DNA of 64,000 bases from Pseudomonas agarici (GTDB lineage: Bacteria > Pseudomonadota > Gammaproteobacteria > Pseudomonadales > Pseudomonadaceae). Positions 59,055-64,000 of the stretch are shown piece after piece. Each line of letters starts with the position of its first letter. Within the stretch, counting starts at the first letter, position 1. The DNA is taken from the NCBI RefSeq assembly GCF_900109755.1, contig NZ_FOAR01000002.1, positions 186,001 to 250,000 on the forward strand. The letters run 5' to 3'. The notes under the pieces are model-generated. The model did no database searches, had not been told where the DNA came from, and saw nothing but the letters and a program-made list of their open reading frames with translations. The translations under genes and the position numbers were made by a program.

Positions 59055-59488
59055 CGCCTCATGATTGCCCGACCATCGGGAGGCAGGATTCAGGCAGGGT
59101 GTCACGCAGTGTTGTAGCTCAACTTCCATGTGGTTTACATCCTCGCTGGTTGATGTTCCGGGCACCATCGCCCTGATAAAAGACACCGTGGAAAATCGCG
59201 CCATTTCGCTTTCCGGTCAATTAAGGCGATTCGCTGATGTTTATGGGAAAAGTCGCCGGCGCCCGACATGCCCGCTGAATCAGGCTCGGGCTGTCGGCGT
59301 AGCGTCTATACAAGCTATCTACCAGGGTCAGGGTGAGCCCAGTGCCGGCAGTCAGTCGGTTGAACGGCCGCTGCGGTTGGATTTATTTTTTTGGGGGAGG
59401 ACGGTGAAATAAATCCTGGGGCGCCAGCTCCTTTGCGGCTGGCCGTGGTCCACATTCTTCAGGCTCATCGACACAGGAGAAACCGCTG
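59055..59488. other. intergenic region, no gene recognised
   Basis: 434 bases between the small membrane protein and the lipid kinase. A longer plus-strand frame exists (59065-59412) but has no recognisable domain or good ribosome binding site. The yegS promoter probably lies here. Confidence 0.4.
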
Positions 59489-60388
59489 ATGAACGAGCGC
59501 AAGGCATTGCTGATTCTGCATGGCAAGCAGGCCTTCAACGAAGAAGTGCGGTCGGCGGTTGAGGGCAAGCGACGAGACGGTTGGGAATTGGCCGTGCGCG
59601 TCACCTGGGAGGCCGGGGATGCCCGGCGCCTGGTGGCTGAAGCGTTGGACATGGGTTATCGGCAGTTGATCGCCGGCGGTGGCGACGGCACTTGTCGTGA
59701 GGTCGCCGAGGCCATGGCATTGGCGCACAGCGAGGCGAGTTTGGTGCTGATGCCGTTGGGCACCGCCAATGACTTTGCCCGTGCCGCCGGAGTGCCGCTG
59801 GAGCCAGCCCTGGCCTTGCAATTGTTGGAGGTGCCTGCCGCGGCGATCGACCTGGGGGCGGTTGGCGGGCAGTTGTTCCTGAACATGGCCACCGGCGGTT
59901 TCGGTAGCCAGGTGACGGCCAATACCTCGGAGGAACTGAAGAAAATCGTTGGTGGTGCGGCCTACCTGTTTACCGGTCTGTCACGCTTCAGCGAGCTGCA
60001 TGCCGCCTACGGCGAGTTGCAGGGGCCGGATTTCCATTGGCGAGGGGAATTATTGGCATTGGGGATCGGCAATGGACGTCAGGCGGGGGGCGGGCACCTG
60101 TTGTGCCCCGAGGCGCTGGCCGACGATGGCTTGCTCGATATCAGTATCCTGCCGGCGCCCCAGGAGTTGGTGGGCACCTTGCGCCAATTGATGAGCGATG
60201 GGTGGGGGCTCGACAACCTGTTTGTCCGAGCCCGCCTCCCCTGGGTCGAGATCAAGGTCGCCGAAGGCTTGTACCTGAACCTCGACGGTGAACCCCTGGA
60301 GAGCGAGTGCCTGCGTTTCGAGGCGCGTGCCGGGGCACTGCGGCTGCACTTGCCGACGGATTCGCCGCTGCTCAGTCGTCGAGGCTGA
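59489..60388 (+). CDS. yegS: lipid kinase YegS-like
   Basis: 299 aa. Diacylglycerol/sphingosine kinase fold. The catalytic GGGDGTCREVAEAMAL and the nucleotide segment PLGTANDFARAAGVPLEPAL are clear, as is NMATGGFGSQVTANT. Phosphatidylglycerol is the substrate known for E. coli YegS. Normal length. Its last 17 bases overlap the 3' end of the convergent response regulator gene. Confidence 0.93.
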   Translation: MNERKALLILHGKQAFNEEVRSAVEGKRRDGWELAVRVTWEAGDARRLVAEALDMGYRQLIAGGGDGTCREVAEAMALAHSEASLVLMPLGTANDFARAAGVPLEPALALQLLEVPAAAIDLGAVGGQLFLNMATGGFGSQVTANTSEELKKIVGGAAYLFTGLSRFSELHAAYGELQGPDFHWRGELLALGIGNGRQAGGGHLLCPEALADDGLLDISILPAPQELVGTLRQLMSDGWGLDNLFVRARLPWVEIKVAEGLYLNLDGEPLESECLRFEARAGALRLHLPTDSPLLSRRG

Positions 60389-61031
60389 TGATTCGCTCGC
60401 GGACGGCGAACAGTACCAGCCCGGCGATGTCGAAAATCTGCAGGCGTTTCATGATCTGCGAACGATGGGCCTCCACGGTCTTGATGCTCAGGCCCAGGCC
60501 GTTGGCGATTTCCCGAGTCGATTTGCCGCGCACGATCAGTCGGAGGATTTCCAGCTGGCGCCCGGTCAGGTTGTAGGTGGCGGCCTCCATCGGCGAGTGA
60601 CGCTGGACCTGGGTCAGGGCCCGATTGATCACCGTGTGGGCGACCGCCGGGCTGAGGTAGCGCTCGTCGTTGCGCAAGGCTTCCAGGGCCTGGGCCAGTT
60701 CGGTGGCGGTGGTGTCCTTGAGCAGGTAGCCACGGGCGCCGATCTCCAGAGCCTGCATGATCAATTGCGGGTCGGTGTGCATCGATAGAATCAGCACCTT
60801 GCTGTGAGGGCGGGCCGCCTGGAGCTGGCGCAAGGCGTCCAGGCCGCCGGTATCGCGCATGGACAGGTCGAGCAGGATGATATCCGGGTTCAGGCGCTCG
60901 ACGGCTTCGAGCAACTGGGCGCCGTCACTGGCTTCGCCGATGACGGCGTAGCCCGGAATGTCCAGCACCAGGGCACGCACACCGGCCCTGATCAGTGAGT
61001 GATCATCCACAAGAAGTAAGTTGCAGGTCAT
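60372..61031 (-). CDS. NarL/FixJ-type response regulator
   Basis: 219 aa. The receiver domain starts LLLVDDHSLIRAGVRALVLD, the phosphoacceptor Asp is in DIILLDLSMRDTGG, and the Lys switch is in GYLLKDTTA. The C-terminal LuxR helix-turn-helix reads LTGRQLEILRLIVRGKSTRE and IANGLGLSIKTVEAHRSQIM. It overlaps the sensor kinase gene by four bases, so the two form a co-translated two-component system. Target genes are not predictable. Confidence 0.94.
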   Translation of the reverse strand: MTCNLLLVDDHSLIRAGVRALVLDIPGYAVIGEASDGAQLLEAVERLNPDIILLDLSMRDTGGLDALRQLQAARPHSKVLILSMHTDPQLIMQALEIGARGYLLKDTTATELAQALEALRNDERYLSPAVAHTVINRALTQVQRHSPMEAATYNLTGRQLEILRLIVRGKSTREIANGLGLSIKTVEAHRSQIMKRLQIFDIAGLVLFAVRERIISLDD

Positions 61032-61924
61032 AAAACTTTATTCGTACTGGCTCGTTCGAGGGCTCGTGGAGCCCAAGGAAGTAGGGCGTCGATTTGCGTG
61101 CCCTTGCCGGGTCCGCTGGTGATTGTCAATGTACCGCCTAGCTGTTCGACACGCTCCGCCATACCGGCCATGCCGCGCTGCCCTTGCTCGCTCGGATTGG
61201 CCACCGGCGAAAAACCCAGACCATCGTCGGCGATGTGTATCGACAGACCTTCGGGCAGGCGCTTGAGGCGTATCAGCAGATTGTCGGCCTGAGCATGGCG
61301 CAACATATTGGTAACGGCTTCCTGGGCCAGGCGAAAGGCAGTCACGGCCATTTCCTCTGACAACCCGGTCAGCCGTTGCTGGCATTCCAGGCTCCAGTTC
61401 ACCGTGGTATTGCCCAGGGTCTTGAGCAGGTGGGCACGCAGACTGGCTTCGAGTCCGAGGCTGGCCAACTGGCGTGGATTGAGAATCGCCGAAACGTCCC
61501 GCACCTTGGTCAGGGTTTCATCCAGGATGTTGCTCAGATCGGCACAATGGTTACGCAACGTCTCCGGCAAGTGCCCCAGCAGCCATTGGGTTTGCAGCTT
61601 GGCGGCCGTCAGTAGTTGGCCGATATCGTCGTGCAGTTCGCGGCTGAGGCGGTGGCGCTCGTTTTCTTGCACTTCCAGCAGGCGATCGGCGAGTTCCTGG
61701 GGTTGAAAATTGATCGATGCCCGCGACCCCCGATGCTGTATCCAGACGCTGATCAGCGCGGCCAGATTGAGCATTGGCAGCAACAGGCTTCGCGGTAGGC
61801 TCGAACAGCTCAGATAGACCGACAAGCTCGTCACGGTCGAGGCAAGGCATAGCAATACGGTCAGCCGGCGGGCATTTTTGCGAGAGGAAAGCCAAGGCTT
61901 TAATGACTTGAGGCTGGCGTACAT
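61028..61924 (-). CDS. NarX-type sensor histidine kinase
   Basis: 298 aa. Two close N-terminal hydrophobic segments (LTVLLCLASTVTSLSVYLS and LLLPMLNLAALISVWI) leave almost no periplasmic part, so it probably senses within the membrane. HisKA_3 motif ERHRLSRELHDDIGQLLTAA with the phosphorylated His, then the ATP-binding part with IADDGLGFSPV and GQRGMAGMAERVEQLGG. I start at the ATG 61924; a TTG at 61939 would add five residues. Confidence 0.9.
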   Translation of the reverse strand: MYASLKSLKPWLSSRKNARRLTVLLCLASTVTSLSVYLSCSSLPRSLLLPMLNLAALISVWIQHRGSRASINFQPQELADRLLEVQENERHRLSRELHDDIGQLLTAAKLQTQWLLGHLPETLRNHCADLSNILDETLTKVRDVSAILNPRQLASLGLEASLRAHLLKTLGNTTVNWSLECQQRLTGLSEEMAVTAFRLAQEAVTNMLRHAQADNLLIRLKRLPEGLSIHIADDGLGFSPVANPSEQGQRGMAGMAERVEQLGGTLTITSGPGKGTQIDALLPWAPRALERASTNKVL

Positions 61925-62409
61925 AGCGTGTGGAGCCAATGAATGTTCGCTACGGAGAGCCCCACGCTGTCACCGGCGGGACTCTGTTTGAAAAACGGTT
62001 ACGGTTCAATACCTATACATAAAGCTCTGCGATGTATAGGTTAGCTCGTCAAGACAATGCTGGTGTCATGACCAATCGAGGTGAAATCATTTTGTAGTCA
62101 AGCACATAAGTGAACGGACAGCATAATAGCACTTTGTTTAAGATTGGTCCTCCTCAAGGATATATGTCCGGATGGTCAGCATTTTTTGCGCAATGGTTCT
62201 GCAAGGCTCGGGAAGCCGCTGACCGCAGTCTGGTTAATTGTGAACTTGCGGCACTTTACTAGTTGTTTTTTGGCTAATAAAAAGCCCGGTCTGAAACCCG
62301 GAAATTGGTTAATTAGTTGGTTGTGTCGGTTTTGACTATGAGGCAGGGGTAAGGCGCGCTTAACTATTGAAAACAGCGCATGTAAATGCATGGGCGAAGA
62401 TGCTGCTAT
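61925..62409. other. intergenic region, no gene recognised
   Basis: 485 bases between the starts of the kinase gene and the end of the Hpt-like gene. It must hold the promoter of the two-component genes. The short plus-strand frame at 62144 has no family features. Confidence 0.4.
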
Positions 62410-62874
62410 TCAAGCGGATTGTCCGGGAAAAGTGATCAGTGTGAAGGTTTTTGGCTCGTTAAACACGGTTTCGGACATGTTGGTCTGTGACGCCAGGGTC
62501 GCGACCAGTGCAGCCTGCTCGCTGTCGTCGAGGCTCAACTGACCACTATAGGGATCGATCAATTCGAGCTGCCACGCTAACAAGGTCAAGCAGTCCTGTA
62601 GGGCCTGCAAGGCAGCGCTGTGCAGGTTGAGTTGCTCGGGAGCGTGGCTTAGCACACTGTGGATATGCCGGGAAAACTCGGCCATACAACGCACGCCGAG
62701 CACATCGGCGCGTCCGGCCAGCTTGTGCAGCGTAGCGAGTAGGCAATCGATTGCATCCCGGTCGTTGCGGATCAGGCCCAGATGCAGGCAGCACTCTTGC
62801 ATTTTCGCTTGCAAAGTCTCGGCCTCGACGAGGAATTCAGGCAGGCTTATCTGCCACTCTTTACCGTTCAGCAT
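62410..62874 (-). CDS. Hpt-domain-like protein
   Basis: 154 aa. The centre reads LLATLHKLAGRADVLGVRCM, which fits the histidine phosphotransfer signature (aHxLKGsaxxlG), with His50 as candidate phosphoacceptor. The rest is helical with many leucines. Such proteins pass phosphate between hybrid kinases and response regulators. It lies next to an unknown small gene and cheV, which hints at a chemotaxis or signalling role. Confidence 0.65.
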   Translation of the reverse strand: MLNGKEWQISLPEFLVEAETLQAKMQECCLHLGLIRNDRDAIDCLLATLHKLAGRADVLGVRCMAEFSRHIHSVLSHAPEQLNLHSAALQALQDCLTLLAWQLELIDPYSGQLSLDDSEQAALVATLASQTNMSETVFNEPKTFTLITFPGQSA

Positions 62875-63184
62875 GCTTTATCTCCATGAAAATATCGGCA
62901 GGCGATAGAACGTCGCGCTTGGCGAACGGTGTTAAGTTAATGTCGCCAACAGAGGATGTCTGTAGTCTGTTTCCGATTGTTTCGGCCTTGGTGCATTGCG
63001 CGACATTTTTGGGCCGTGCGCTCATTTTTAAGAAGATGATCCCCTGCGGTTGCAAAGATCCTTCGAAATAGCCATTGCAGAGCGCCTCAGCAAAATCTAT
63101 GAGGCTTTTTCCCGGCTTTCCGGCCATCGTCTCGCGATCGAAAGCAAAAGCCTGACTCCATTCATGCAATGAGAATAGCGTCAC
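62861..63184 (-). CDS. small protein of unknown function
   Basis: 107 aa with no recognised domain. It begins MTLFSLHEWSQAFAFDRETM and ends inside the start of the Hpt-like gene, overlapping by 14 bases, which suggests one transcript. Central part SLQPQGIIFLKMSARPKNVA. Coding potential is moderate; it could be a chance frame. Confidence 0.45.
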   Translation of the reverse strand: MTLFSLHEWSQAFAFDRETMAGKPGKSLIDFAEALCNGYFEGSLQPQGIIFLKMSARPKNVAQCTKAETIGNRLQTSSVGDINLTPFAKRDVLSPADIFMEIKHAER

Positions 63185-63375
63185 ATTAATAGCTATTGAA
63201 TATTGCGAATATCAGGTCATGCCTGATTGTTGCTAGGGGATTCCCCTATAGAGGGGAACAAAAAGCATAATTGATGGTCGCGCGCCTGGGGCGGGTGTCG
63301 AATTCTGGCGGTGAATTCAGTGAAGCATGATATCAATATGGTATCAACTGCTTTGCATGGCATTGGGGTGGGCGG

Positions 63376-63402
63376 TCAAGCTTTGACAGCTCCAGCCGAT
63401 AA
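63376..63402 (+). promoter_or_regulatory. FliA (sigma-28) promoter of cheV
   Basis: TCAAGCTT (63376-63383), an 11-bp spacer and GCCGATAA (63395-63402). The -10 block is a perfect match to the flagellar sigma-28 consensus TAAAGTTT-N11-GCCGATAA; the -35 block matches six of eight. The predicted start is about 35 bases before the cheV ATG. Confidence 0.82.
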
Positions 63403-63446
63403 CTCGCGCAATGTAGCTTTTTTTATCAGCGCCCCAGGAGTGATTG

Positions 63447-64000
63447 ATGGCCGGCATTCTCGACACGGTAGACCAACGCACGCAACTGGTGGGTGAGAAT
63501 CGTCTGGAGATTCTCATGTTTCGCCTGGCCGGTCGGCAGTTGTTCGCGATCAACGTGTTCAAGGTTCAGGAGGTACTGCAACTGCCCAAGCTGACCTTGA
63601 TGCCCCAGCGCCATCCGTTTGTCTGCGGTGTGGTCAACTTGCGGGGCCAGACCCTGCCGGTGATCGACCTGTCCCAGGCGATTGGCATGCGTCCTCTGGT
63701 GCCAGGTCCCAACAGCACCATTATCGTGACCGAATACAACCGTTCGGTGCAGGCATTCCTGGTCGGTGGTGTGGATCGCATCGTCAACATGAACTGGGAG
63801 GCAATCCTACCGCCGCCGACCAGCGCGGGTCGCCAGCACTACCTGACTGCCATCAGCAAGGTCGACGATCAGTTGGTGGAAATCATCGATGTCGAGAAAG
63901 TCCTGGCTGAAATCGTCCCCTACAACGCCAAGGTGTCCCGTGAAAAACTCGACGATCCGTTGATGGAGCGCGCGCGCGGGCGGGAGGTGTTGCTGGTCGA
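63447..64000 (+). CDS. cheV: chemotaxis protein CheV, 3' end outside window
   Basis: 184 aa visible. CheV is a CheW-like coupling domain fused to a receiver domain. The visible part is the CheW domain: LEILMFRLAGRQLFAINVFK, VQEVLQL, and VCGVVNLRGQTLPVIDLSQA. LVEIIDVEKVLAEI follows, then the linker into the receiver, which begins at GREVLLV as the window ends. The ATG has AGGAG six bases upstream. A FliA-type promoter upstream places it in the flagellar/chemotaxis regulon. Confidence 0.93.
   Translation, partial: MAGILDTVDQRTQLVGENRLEILMFRLAGRQLFAINVFKVQEVLQLPKLTLMPQRHPFVCGVVNLRGQTLPVIDLSQAIGMRPLVPGPNSTIIVTEYNRSVQAFLVGGVDRIVNMNWEAILPPPTSAGRQHYLTAISKVDDQLVEIIDVEKVLAEIVPYNAKVSREKLDDPLMERARGREVLLV

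Overview
The window is a piece of a Pseudomonas chromosome, most likely from the P. fluorescens species complex. The evidence is the gene order: rne/rluC, then sppA, maf, yceD-rpmF-plsX-fabD-fabG-acpP-fabF-pabC-mltG-tmk-holB-pilZ-tatD, with comEC-exbBD-lpxK-kdsB-murB and dnaX-ybaB-recR nearby. GC-rich codon use, a FadE-type acyl-CoA dehydrogenase next to a PA2817-like gene, and a FliA-type promoter in front of cheV agree with this. No database search was possible; identities rest on motifs, lengths, gene order and recall of family sequences.

Layout. 1-4.5 kb: end of a PAS-GGDEF diguanylate cyclase, dacB, yggL, a membrane protein, and a duplicated tRNA-Glu/tRNA-Gly cassette. 4.5-10.5 kb: an AT-richer accessory region beginning at the tRNAs. 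It holds a lectin-like secreted protein, a two-gene locus resembling a pertussis/ArtAB-type AB5 toxin, an LpxO-like hydroxylase, a decayed IS5-type transposase, a cupin gene and a broken MocR-type regulator. 10.5-29.5 kb: epimerase, fadE, glutathione transferase, a YadGH-type ABC exporter, comEC, the exbBD-lpxK-kdsB-murB envelope operon, and a molybdenum hydroxylase operon (IorAB-like subunits, XdhC, MobA-like). 29.7-47.7 kb: rne, then the long fatty-acid/envelope/replication cluster, ending with the 4.5S RNA gene ffs.

47.9-54.1 kb is a second accessory region on the minus strand. It contains a possible type III effector with a transglutaminase-like Cys-His-Asp arrangement and a possible hrp box upstream. 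It also contains a complete mcbABCDEF-like cluster for a microcin B17-type thiazole/oxazole-modified peptide. The precursor has a glycine-rich core with three evenly spaced cysteines. The YcaO gene (mcbD) is interrupted by a -1 frameshift, and the missing C-terminus is readable in the next frame. No mcbG immunity gene is visible.

54.4-64 kb returns to core genes: a periplasmic solute-binding protein, dnaX-ybaB-recR, a YegS-like lipid kinase, a NarL-type two-component pair, an Hpt-like protein, and the start of cheV behind a FliA-type promoter. The most notable items are the AB5-like toxin locus with a T7 tract in its B-subunit start region, and the microcin B17-like cluster with its unusual precursor and split YcaO gene.
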